IMG/VR virus record: IMGVR_UViG_3300027896_000082
Coordinates: 1-42,972 of that record
Origin: a virus
DNA: 42,972 nt
Direction: 5' to 3' (one strand)
The translations under genes and the position numbers were made by a program. Position 1 is the first letter of the stretch. Every line of letters starts with the position of its first letter. Below the pieces are notes generated by a model. The model saw nothing but the letters and a program-made list of their open reading frames with translations, was not told the DNA's origin and made no database searches. Shown piece after piece: positions 9,121 to 16,804 of this stretch.

Positions 9121-9615
9121 CTATGGGCGGTCATACCAAAGAACGTATATTTCCATATTTCTGTGAAAGACAACTTGCTTTGCATTTGTCTCGATAGCAA
9201 CTTGTCCAGTATTCGTGACATTGATAAAGTGTGTTCCGGGAACAGTTCCGCATTGATTGGTCCGTATTAAATCGTGAAGTTTGTCTGAAATTAGTCTTCC
9301 CAAGATATCTGAATCTAATTCATCCATAGAAGTCCAATAAATATTGACATCGAGTATTCCTTCATGTTTTCTGGTGGATGCGGCTATATCTTGTGGTTGT
9401 GCCGATTCGTGAATCATGCCAAATTCAATCAATGGAAGTGGCTTTAATATTCCAGATTTTGTCTCTTCGCTTAAATAGATGGGAATCTGATATTGATTTT
9501 TGTTTGTATCAATTACCGTTATAACACGAAGATTAGTTCCATTTAGGAATAAATCAACATCGGTGGTAATCACCGTTCTTATTGCTCTTCGTGGGTCAAA
9601 TGATGCAAATGCCAT
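9121..9615 (-). CDS. Probable tail completion / terminator protein
   Basis: A 164-residue protein between the connector-like gene and the tail tube gene. The position and size suit a tail terminator (gpU-like) or tail completion protein. The middle has an alternating strand-helix pattern (EGILDVNIYWTSMDELDSDILGRLISDKLHDLI) and a final EIYVLWYD strand, compatible with that alpha/beta fold. The ATG directly follows the preceding TAA. Recognition is mostly positional. Confidence 0.5.
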   Translation of the reverse strand: MAFASFDPRRAIRTVITTDVDLFLNGTNLRVITVIDTNKNQYQIPIYLSEETKSGILKPLPLIEFGMIHESAQPQDIAASTRKHEGILDVNIYWTSMDELDSDILGRLISDKLHDLIRTNQCGTVPGTHFINVTNTGQVAIETNAKQVVFHRNMEIYVLWYDRP

Positions 9616-10557
9616 TTATCGTCCACCGCCAATCATGGGAAATCCTATCTCATCGATGATTGTCATATATGGGTCCAAGAATCGTTTGGTCAATAATGCA
9701 CGGTTTGATTGAAGGTCAGCAAGAGTCGCAGTTCCAAGGTTTGCGAATGCTATTCCGACTTCATACGCCGCAAGTAAAGCAATCGCTTGTTTCATTAAAT
9801 CAAAATTATATGATTCCGATTGGGAATAATATGTGACATAAACTCCTCGTGTTGAACTTGGTAATGCCACATTTGAAGTATCAGTAATTTCAATTAATCC
9901 GGTGCTTGCATCAATTATTTTTACATTTCCTATTTGCGATGCACCCGTTGAATCAACATATACAACTGTTACATCCGTTGTGCAAGAACAATTTCCGTAG
10001 CCGGTGGTGGTTCCATCGCCGTCTGCATCTGCGATAGGATAATTCTTTAACTGGAATCGTTTATTTACACCATCTGTATATGCACAACTCACTGGGTCTC
10101 GTAAAGGTTTTTCGCCTGTTCGAAGTTCATATATTGTTTCCAGAACTTCATTGAAAGCGGTCCATCCAATCAAAGCGATTTTATAATCCGACATGTCATT
10201 TTGTTGCATGGCTCCAGATAGTCTTCGGACTTCTGATACAACATCGAATGGAAATAGAACGAAATAGAAATCAGTCAATGTATTGTAACCGGTTGTCTCT
10301 AGTTCCACTGTATAGATACCGTAGCAACCGACAGTTGGTATTGAATAATCATAATAATATGAACCAACTGTGGGTTTAGTTAATGAATCGTGAGAAACAA
10401 GAACAGAACCTAATGGACCATATATAGATAGACTTACAACACTTGGGTCGGTAGGACCGTTTGTTAGTGTGTCTTTAATATTTATATTCAAATAAATATT
10501 ATCCCCAAGTTTGTAAATTCCCTGTTCCTTTGGTTGAGTTATGATATATCGTTTCAT
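9616..10557 (-). CDS. Head-tail connector protein with N-terminal Ig-like domain
   Basis: A 313-residue protein. Residues 1-100 form a beta-sandwich-like segment (YKLGDNIYLNINIKD, GSYYYDYSIPTVGCYGIYTVEL) resembling Ig/MG2 domains. The remainder has helices flanking a beta insert (RLSGAMQQNDMSDYKIALIGWTAFNEVLETIYELR and FDLMKQAIALLAAYEVGIAFAN), resembling gp6-type head-tail adaptors. An Ig-like domain on an adaptor is an unusual combination. It sits between the nuclease-like gene and the tail completion gene. Assignment is by pattern and context. Confidence 0.5.
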   Translation of the reverse strand: MKRYIITQPKEQGIYKLGDNIYLNINIKDTLTNGPTDPSVVSLSIYGPLGSVLVSHDSLTKPTVGSYYYDYSIPTVGCYGIYTVELETTGYNTLTDFYFVLFPFDVVSEVRRLSGAMQQNDMSDYKIALIGWTAFNEVLETIYELRTGEKPLRDPVSCAYTDGVNKRFQLKNYPIADADGDGTTTGYGNCSCTTDVTVVYVDSTGASQIGNVKIIDASTGLIEITDTSNVALPSSTRGVYVTYYSQSESYNFDLMKQAIALLAAYEVGIAFANLGTATLADLQSNRALLTKRFLDPYMTIIDEIGFPMIGGGR

Positions 10558-11210
10558 TGGGAATCACCTTTATATTTCCAGTTGTAAATTGTTTGTGCCG
10601 CAAGAAAAACTGGAAAATAGTTTAACATGAGTTCCTCGTAAGATTTCTTTATGAAATCGAATTTACCGTCACGTATTTGAAGAATTCCAGCACCTTTCAC
10701 CCTTAATCCGGTGAGTTCTTCGAAAGCGTTAACGTATGCTGAAATTTGAAGCCAGTATTCGTCATATATTCCTTTACTTGTTTTCCAATCGAGGATATAC
10801 AAATCCCCATCAAACAATCCAACGTAATCTGCGGTTCCGGCGTATTTGTATTTTTCACTCCACAAATGTTGCTCGAGTGCGTGTGGAATAACCGAATGAC
10901 TCTTTGTCCAATCGTTAAATATAGTCATACTTTCCATTAGAAAAGAATCATAATTATCAGAACTTATTTTTTCTCCTTTCAAAGTTACTTCGATAAGTTT
11001 ATGTAATGTGGAACCGAAACCTGCACGTTTCTTTAGAATCTCCTTTGATTTCTCAGGTCCAGTTTTTGCATACCAATTTCGAAGTTCTGGTTTGTCAATA
11101 ATACTATTAATCCGAGTCACCCTAGCATATTTTTTTCCTCGGATGAGATAATAATTATCCGTGCAGATGAACTCGGCTGGAGTATTAATTGACCACGAAA
11201 CTTCGGACAT
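10554..11210 (-). CDS. PD-(D/E)XK nuclease (RecB/Cas4-like fold without the iron-sulfur cysteines)
   Basis: A 218-residue protein. The core follows the RecB-type nuclease pattern: helix FGSTLHKLIEV with His, GTADYVGLFDGDLYILDWKTSK (the D and the D-x-K active-site strand), then YDEYWLQISAYVNAFEEL, the QxxxY motif of this clan. The four cysteines of Cas4 are absent. Such enzymes are Mg-dependent DNA exo- or endonucleases. It lies, oddly, between the major capsid gene and the head-tail genes. It could act in recombination, packaging or host DNA degradation. Confidence 0.8.
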   Translation of the reverse strand: MSEVSWSINTPAEFICTDNYYLIRGKKYARVTRINSIIDKPELRNWYAKTGPEKSKEILKKRAGFGSTLHKLIEVTLKGEKISSDNYDSFLMESMTIFNDWTKSHSVIPHALEQHLWSEKYKYAGTADYVGLFDGDLYILDWKTSKGIYDEYWLQISAYVNAFEELTGLRVKGAGILQIRDGKFDFIKKSYEELMLNYFPVFLAAQTIYNWKYKGDSQ

Positions 11211-11221
11211 AGAGCCTCATA

Positions 11222-11286
11222 CCGGAGTTGAACCGGCTATATTCCCACTGAGACATTAAAGAATGAAAGAAGGGAGAATCCCCTCT
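11222..11286 (-). repeat. Intergenic element after the major capsid gene: hairpin plus T-arm-like motif
   Basis: On the minus strand an 8-bp hairpin with a 3-nt loop (arms 11279-11286 and 11268-11275) overlaps the capsid stop. It is followed by a TTCTTT-rich stretch, GTGGGAAT, and CGGTTCAACTCCGG (rc of 11222-11235). The same order is found after the tail tube gene at 7673-7732. No complete tRNA fold fits upstream. Confidence 0.6.
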
Positions 11287-12481
11287 AACATTGCACTGGA
11301 GTCTTGATAAGATAGATAGCCCCGGTATCCAATTCGTCAATACCGACATACATGTGAATTGCGACAGTTGTTGAGTCACAATCAATGTCACGGTCTTGCT
11401 CCATCTTGGGCTTCATACCCCATCCTTCACCAACGGCACGGCTGGAATCAACAACGATTGCAACAACGGTATCCGTGACGGTTGAACAAGCGGTGGCACA
11501 TGGGTATTCGATGACTTCCATGCTACCGATTTTTCCGAGTTCATTTCCATTGAACGAAATGTTGAATCCCTGTTGGCTAAGAGCCTGTTGGTATTTGAAG
11601 AATGCGGCGAGAGCCGGACCCATGATAACGTAGTCAGGGTGGTATCCGTTGGTTCTCATCGTGGCTTCGATATCAATCAATATGTTATACAAGTTGATTT
11701 TCTGGAAACAACATGAGTCAAGGCTAGGTCCGGAGCAACAGGTATCCAGATGAACGTGCGAAGCACCAGAACCGGCTAGTTGAGACCAAATCTCGGAATC
11801 AACCTGTTCTGCGAGAGCATCAGCCATATCTTGAAGAATGCCATCCTTCACGACATCGCCAGCAAGTTGCAGGTCGAGTTCACAAATCTCAGCAAGGTCT
11901 CCGTATGAATCCAGAGTCAATTGGTATTTAGTGAATGAACTGGAAACACAACTGAGACACTCACATGGGTTCAGTGGTCCTTGGGCGGTTCGCTTTCCAC
12001 GGACACGGATAGAAACGGTATCTCCAGCACCACGGGCAAAGTCAACACCACGAACAGTGATTTTACCGGCAAGATATCCCTTGCAGTAGAATGCGCCCCA
12101 AATCAAATTTGCGAAGACTTCATCGGGAGTCCAGTCGGAAACATCGTTGTCACATCCACTATCTGAATCACTGAATTCATATCCGGTGATATAGTTGGTG
12201 CTACCATATTCAACTGGCTTGTAGCCATGACGTTTGTTGAATCCTTCGGCAAACTTCGATAGGTTGTTCTTGGGTGCTTTTGTTTTGTTCGGCGTGAGGT
12301 CAATACCGGAAGGTTGCTTTGCGTTCATTTCGGACAGGACTTTCTCCCGGACTTTGGCTTCGAGAGCCTTCTCCGCTTCAATCCGAGCAGTCTCAGCCAT
12401 TTCAGCCTTTAGTTTATCAGCCTTTGCCTTCGTCAGAGCAAGTAGTTCTGCCTCGGCTTTGGCAAGTTCCTCGTTTGTCAT
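11285..12481 (-). CDS. Major capsid protein, HK97 fold
   Basis: A 398-residue protein directly after the maturation protease gene. Residues 1-60 are charged coiled coil, like the scaffold or delta domain removed by the protease. The rest suits an HK97 shell protein: a strand-rich central region, the long helix DGILQDMADALAEQVDSEIW, and a P-domain segment NGYHPDYVIMGPALAAFF. It has 14 cysteines (CECLSC, TCCSGPSLDSCC, CATAC), far more than usual, which suggests disulfide-stabilised capsids. The ribosome-binding site is GGAGGAAA. It is followed by a hairpin element. Confidence 0.85.
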   Translation of the reverse strand: MTNEELAKAEAELLALTKAKADKLKAEMAETARIEAEKALEAKVREKVLSEMNAKQPSGIDLTPNKTKAPKNNLSKFAEGFNKRHGYKPVEYGSTNYITGYEFSDSDSGCDNDVSDWTPDEVFANLIWGAFYCKGYLAGKITVRGVDFARGAGDTVSIRVRGKRTAQGPLNPCECLSCVSSSFTKYQLTLDSYGDLAEICELDLQLAGDVVKDGILQDMADALAEQVDSEIWSQLAGSGASHVHLDTCCSGPSLDSCCFQKINLYNILIDIEATMRTNGYHPDYVIMGPALAAFFKYQQALSQQGFNISFNGNELGKIGSMEVIEYPCATACSTVTDTVVAIVVDSSRAVGEGWGMKPKMEQDRDIDCDSTTVAIHMYVGIDELDTGAIYLIKTPVQC

Positions 12482-12482
12482 T

Positions 12483-13646
12483 TTAATTTTCCTCCTTTAA
12501 TTGTTTAATTCGTTTATTGATTTCCGCCAAATAATCGGCGTTCTTTTTATCCTCGTCAGCACCGCTAACGGGGGTCTGATTGCATTTACATGAGTCGCAA
12601 TCGCATTTTTCGGCATAATCCCCTATACCGGCTTCTTTTGCCGCCGCACGTAGTTTGTTCATTGCTTTTTCACCGAATGGTGACTGCGGAGCACGAGCCA
12701 GGGCATTTCTTAGATGAGGCAAATCCACTTTACCGTCACTGCCTTTATATGGGAAATGTCTCAAACTGCGGGGAACTGTTTTATTCTCTTCGTCTTTTGA
12801 ACCACCCGATTCAATATAGGCGAAAGCGGAATCCGGCAAGTTGTTAACGTATGCCGTATCCCAAACAGAGAACTCTTTCTCGGTCATATTTTCCTCCTCG
12901 GAATGTGTGCAAAGACCGCAACCTTTTGCGTCACTACACACGCCTTTCAAACAAGTTGTCAAAGCAACGGGAATGATACTCATTAGACTTGGAACCATTT
13001 CATCCTGTGCTAACGCGGATGCTTCGCAATCACTTGCTCTTATCATTTTTGACTTAGCCTGGACGGACATACTCACATTAGGTATTTTACCTGCGGCTTT
13101 ATTGATGTCAATAAATGATTTCCAAGCAGAGTATTTTGGAGAATTTTTATTAACGTGAACATCCATTGTTATTTCTTTTGTCTGGTCATTTGCGTGTGAA
13201 TTGTCTTGATATCCAACAACGTATTCTAGATTCTCACGAGACATGAACCCACCAGGATATGATGTTCCAAGGTGACTTAAATCGTGATAGGTTCCGTTCC
13301 ATAGGTTTACTGATTTTTTCAGTTCATTATATGGAACGTAGACACCATTCATCATTCTATCCCCGATGACGGCAGTTGCCCGCATGTGAATCCAGTTTTC
13401 GTCCTCTCGAAGTTTTCCATCCGATGTATTTTCGACAGGTTGTAAATTTGCGGAATTCTCAATGACATGCAACTCGGCGGTGAATGTATATTCAGAATAA
13501 TTTGTTCCTTTCTTTATATGTTGGTCATACATTCCTTCGCATTTCCCCTTTGCGGCTTCCGGTGTCATCCCTTCACTATCTACGCAATAAGGAATACATC
13601 GTTTTAAATAATCGTCACGACTTTCGCCTTTTTTTATTGCTGGCAT
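12483..13646 (-). CDS. Capsid maturation protease with C-terminal accessory domain
   Basis: A 387-residue protein upstream of the capsid gene. Residues 50-200 resemble head maturation serine proteases: His in NGTYHDLSHLG (H121) and Ser in IPNVSMSV (S192 or S194) are candidate catalytic residues. Residues about 265-345 match a domain often attached to phage capsid or protease proteins (PDSAFAYIESGG, VPRSLRHFPYKG, LPHLRNALARAPQ). Residues 10-45 and the KCDCDSCKC tail add metal-binding-like cysteine clusters, 12 Cys in all. It would cleave the capsid N-terminal scaffold region in the prohead. Confidence 0.75.
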   Translation of the reverse strand: MPAIKKGESRDDYLKRCIPYCVDSEGMTPEAAKGKCEGMYDQHIKKGTNYSEYTFTAELHVIENSANLQPVENTSDGKLREDENWIHMRATAVIGDRMMNGVYVPYNELKKSVNLWNGTYHDLSHLGTSYPGGFMSRENLEYVVGYQDNSHANDQTKEITMDVHVNKNSPKYSAWKSFIDINKAAGKIPNVSMSVQAKSKMIRASDCEASALAQDEMVPSLMSIIPVALTTCLKGVCSDAKGCGLCTHSEEENMTEKEFSVWDTAYVNNLPDSAFAYIESGGSKDEENKTVPRSLRHFPYKGSDGKVDLPHLRNALARAPQSPFGEKAMNKLRAAAKEAGIGDYAEKCDCDSCKCNQTPVSGADEDKKNADYLAEINKRIKQLKEEN

Positions 13647-13652
13647 ATTAAT

Positions 13653-14168
13653 CTACCTTCGAATTTCTTCTTTAGCAATCTTTTCCAAACGTGATTTTTG
13701 TATTGCCGGAACATGTATGGACTCCGCATGAGAAACGGTTCCACTCAATATTTCTCCTTTCTGTATTTGTTGTGCCGTTATCTCTTTTGATTCAGCCCAC
13801 ACATTTACGTGCCAATCTTCCGGTTTTTTAACGTAAGGGGCGATATCTTTTCGTATTTGTTCTGCGTTCTTCAATACATTGTCTAATATATAAAAGAACA
13901 CATCACGATAAGCCGTGTCCTTATAGCAAATCCATAAACCAAGTTCCGTGATATCATTTACCACGGCTTTTTGGTATGGACACTTAATTAAGGAAGATGA
14001 CTCATTTACTATCTTAGCCAACTCTGCGACACCCAGGTTTCCGCAATTGGTCATATCATCGTGAATGGCATTCTTGTTTGCCTGTTCTCCCAAATGTTTG
14101 CGGAGTAGGTAAACCGTCCACTTCACAATTCTCTTCTGACTTTCAGACAGTAATATTTCCATGTTCAC
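13653..14168 (-). CDS. Unknown head-region protein
   Basis: A 171-residue mainly helical soluble protein, overlapping the preceding gene by 4 bases, upstream of the protease gene. I do not recognise a family. The N-terminal third is basic and helical (SQKRIVKWTVYLLRKHLGEQANK); the middle has YRDVFFYILDNVLKNAEQIRKD. A SHAES motif occurs both here (VSHAESIHVP) and in the next gene upstream (ISHAESDKNK), perhaps by chance. A head assembly role is inferred only from position. Confidence 0.4.
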   Translation of the reverse strand: MNMEILLSESQKRIVKWTVYLLRKHLGEQANKNAIHDDMTNCGNLGVAELAKIVNESSSLIKCPYQKAVVNDITELGLWICYKDTAYRDVFFYILDNVLKNAEQIRKDIAPYVKKPEDWHVNVWAESKEITAQQIQKGEILSGTVSHAESIHVPAIQKSRLEKIAKEEIRR

Positions 14169-14737
14169 GCCTTATCTTTAGACATGAGTTCTTTTAGTTC
14201 TTTGTCCATTGTGTTCTGTTCGGCTTTATCGATATCTGTATCGCCACATCGGACACCTTGTATTTTCTTGATTGCGTGCCCTTTCACTTTTGCCTCTAGA
14301 ATTTTAGAAACACGAAGAACGCTTTCAACATATTCATCCTGGCGATGGTCTAAAGTTCCAATGATTCCTTTTTTTGCAACTTCTAGATTTTTAATTTCAT
14401 CATCAAGATGTTTAAGAACTTTATTTTTATCTGACTCGGCATGTGAAATCGTTCTTGTTACTTGAATCATTACTGGCATACCAATCGTGCCGTCTTCTAT
14501 TTTCTTTTTCTGAATTTTTAACATAAGAATGGCGGCTTCGTATTGACCTACTTGTTTCAGTAATGCGCTAAACGTATTGTTAAGGTCAATCATTTCCTGA
14601 ATTCTTGCACCGTCCACATTGGACAATGCCACAACTTTCGGGGGCGAAGAGGGAACTTGTCGTGCGTCAAATGGGTTTATCTCAACCACTGGTGCTTTCG
14701 ATTGTTCAACCTTTGCGGTTCCATTTGCGTGACTCAT
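14165..14737 (-). CDS. Unknown coiled-coil protein in the head module
   Basis: A 190-residue protein with a proline-rich N-terminus followed by about 140 residues of strongly helical, charged heptad-like sequence (residues 45-150) and a lysine-rich C-terminus ending ELKELMSKDKA. The composition resembles scaffolding or head morphogenesis accessory proteins. It overlaps both neighbours (TAATG at the 5' end, ATGA type at the 3' end). No enzyme motif was seen. Confidence 0.4.
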   Translation of the reverse strand: MSHANGTAKVEQSKAPVVEINPFDARQVPSSPPKVVALSNVDGARIQEMIDLNNTFSALLKQVGQYEAAILMLKIQKKKIEDGTIGMPVMIQVTRTISHAESDKNKVLKHLDDEIKNLEVAKKGIIGTLDHRQDEYVESVLRVSKILEAKVKGHAIKKIQGVRCGDTDIDKAEQNTMDKELKELMSKDKA

Positions 14738-14892
14738 TAGAGCACCTTCGATATGGTTTCACCCAAGACACGTAGTTGGTCTTTTGTGAAAAGGACTTCT
14801 TTTCCCTTGTCGCTGATTGAATATTTTCTGCCTTTTTTGCTCAATACCGGGCAACATCGCCCTGGTTTTCCACATAACGTAATGGCTTCCAT
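14737..14892 (-). CDS. 51-residue cysteine-containing protein
   Basis: A short gene with ATG at 14890-14892 and TAA overlapping the next ATG (TAATG). The N-terminus is MEAITLCGKPGRCCPVLSK, with three cysteines in a CGKPGRCCP motif that could bind metal or form a disulfide. The rest is basic and helical. Its tight packing between the connector and coiled-coil genes supports it being real. No family is recognised. Confidence 0.55.
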   Translation of the reverse strand: MEAITLCGKPGRCCPVLSKKGRKYSISDKGKEVLFTKDQLRVLGETISKVL

Positions 14893-14894
14893 TA

Positions 14895-15323
14895 CTACAC
14901 AACTCCTTGAGTTACTACTTTACCAAAAAATATGGTATTAATTATTTCTGGTAAATCTTCTAATGTTTGATACAATGCTGGACGCATGAATGGACGATAT
15001 GCTGATTTTCCACTCGTGCTAGTGATTGCCAATGGATTGGTTTCACTTCCAACTGGCATACAATAAGTTCCGTATTCATTGTAAATCGCATAATCTTTTC
15101 CAGAACCATTTTTCGGGTCACAAATAACAAGATAATTATTTCCTTGTTTTTCAACTCGGATATCCCGTTCCATTTTTCCGGTGTCTTCTGGACAAAGAAT
15201 GAATGCCTTTCTTGCCGTTTTAACAGCAAGCATTTGAATAACTTGGTCTGCCTTTTTATCACTGGAAATATCTTTAAGGAAAACAATCAATTCTTCTACT
15301 CCAGTGATTTCAACGGATACCAT
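14895..15323 (-). CDS. HK97 gp10-like head-tail joining protein
   Basis: A 142-residue protein directly downstream of the portal. It follows the HK97-gp10 family pattern: a predicted N-terminal helix region (GVEELIVFLKDI), a CPEDTGKMERDIRVE segment matching the family's P-x-DTG-x-L motif, YAIYNEYGTYCMP, and a C-terminal RPFMRPALYQT. Members sit at the head-tail interface or help complete the tail. Its separation from the other connector genes is slightly unusual. Confidence 0.75.
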   Translation of the reverse strand: MVSVEITGVEELIVFLKDISSDKKADQVIQMLAVKTARKAFILCPEDTGKMERDIRVEKQGNNYLVICDPKNGSGKDYAIYNEYGTYCMPVGSETNPLAITSTSGKSAYRPFMRPALYQTLEDLPEIINTIFFGKVVTQGVV

Positions 15324-16804
15324 TATTTCTCTTCCTTATCTTCCTGTTCTTTCAGGATGGCTTCTCCAAGTTTTCGTTCTTTCAAGGCGACAGAATTACG
15401 AAGTTCTATTAAGGCGGAAATAGCCTCCTTTTCCTCCGGCGTGTTTTGACGGATGACCGGTTTTACTTGTCTCTCTGGAGGTTGCGGCGGAGTCGGCAAT
15501 GGATTCTTTGGCGGGGGAATGTTTGGATTTTGGACAAGTGGAGCAACTGGTTTTGGCGGTTCTTCCGGTGCGTTTGGGTCCAATTCTACCTGTCCTTCGT
15601 TCAACATTCTTCTAGCCTCCGCAACTGAAATTATTGGGGGATTTGAAGACCGGGCATTGACGGCGGCGGCAGTCCGTTTTCCTAATAGTTCCGCTTCTGC
15701 CATTTCATCAATGTAGGTCACTTCCCACTCTATATCATATCGACTAAAATCACGGTTCTCAGATTTAGCCAGTAAATCATAGAGTCGAAGGAGCAACGGA
15801 GTATAAACAAGTTCTTGGTTATCTTTAATATCACGATAGTAGTCCGCAAATCCTATTTCAGCACCAGTGACACGACCAACTTCTATACCAAGTAGAACTT
15901 GACGTGGTATAATCAATGCGGCAGAAATAGCCTCAGTGATGTGGTCATAGAAAGGCGTAGGATTAATTGCGGTAGGATTTTTAATATCAAATGTATATTT
16001 TTCTGAAAATGCAAAAAAGTTTGGATGCTCTGCCATCAATTTCAATGCCTTTACTCTCTCGTTTCTTGTCATACCGGTTTTACTCAATATCTGAGTTCCG
16101 TGGGAGAACCATTTTAGAATCTCACCGGTGGCAATATCTATATCAGCAGATGACAGTAAAATATTTCTTAGTATATCGACTTTTGATACTCCGAAGAAAT
16201 CGAATGGCAGGTCTATTGTTTTAATATGAAGAATACGGTCAGGGTGAATAAGTAAGTCTTCACCTTTCTCAGTGTTCTGATAATGATAATAATACTGTTC
16301 TTTATCATCAAGATATTTAACTTCTGTAATCCACTCGGGATTAAGAACTATTAGGTCAAGTGGTTGAAGACCTGATTTTGGTTCCGATGCTAATTTATTT
16401 TGAACATCGGGTTCAAAGAATTTAATGAGAAGATAGCCATCTCCCCAAATATCTGCACACATTCCAGCAATTTTGAATTTCTTTTTAATCTGACTACGCA
16501 GTTCGAAACTACGGATAAGTTTCAAATCTTCTACTGCAACTTTCTGACCTTCAATTCCTTTGAACTTAAACCAAGCACGGAAGGTATCGGAATTCTTTTT
16601 CGTAATACCTTTCATAAATAATGAAGATTGAAGAGCCAATTCACGGCGTTTCTGCGGCGACATTGTTCCGTATTTCGTTCTGGACGAATAATACTCTGGA
16701 GGAAGGGCTAAGTCGTCTTCCTGTGTTTTCTCATCTTCTTTTTTAGCCGGTGTTCTCCGTATATACTTTTGGCTGAAATTATATGCTCTGTCGCCAATGG
16801 TCAT
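15323..16804 (-). CDS. Portal protein
   Basis: A 493-residue protein right after the large terminase gene, which it overlaps by one base. The central region has portal features: ADIWGDGYLLIKFFE, a VLNPEWITEVKY strand, PDRILHIKTIDLPFDFFGVSKVD, and the long helical stretch IPRQVLLGIEVGRVTGAEIGFADYYRDIKDNQELVYTP common in DUF1073-type portals. The C-terminus is proline-rich (residues about 410-445), then a charged helix. The protein forms the dodecameric DNA channel at one capsid vertex and docks terminase. Confidence 0.85.
   Translation of the reverse strand: MTIGDRAYNFSQKYIRRTPAKKEDEKTQEDDLALPPEYYSSRTKYGTMSPQKRRELALQSSLFMKGITKKNSDTFRAWFKFKGIEGQKVAVEDLKLIRSFELRSQIKKKFKIAGMCADIWGDGYLLIKFFEPDVQNKLASEPKSGLQPLDLIVLNPEWITEVKYLDDKEQYYYHYQNTEKGEDLLIHPDRILHIKTIDLPFDFFGVSKVDILRNILLSSADIDIATGEILKWFSHGTQILSKTGMTRNERVKALKLMAEHPNFFAFSEKYTFDIKNPTAINPTPFYDHITEAISAALIIPRQVLLGIEVGRVTGAEIGFADYYRDIKDNQELVYTPLLLRLYDLLAKSENRDFSRYDIEWEVTYIDEMAEAELLGKRTAAAVNARSSNPPIISVAEARRMLNEGQVELDPNAPEEPPKPVAPLVQNPNIPPPKNPLPTPPQPPERQVKPVIRQNTPEEKEAISALIELRNSVALKERKLGEAILKEQEDKEEK

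Noticed and set aside
11222-11286. A tRNA gene, from the GGTTCAACTCC T-loop-like motif
   Set aside because: No matching acceptor, D or anticodon arms could be folded upstream; the second copy at 7673-7732 does not fold either.
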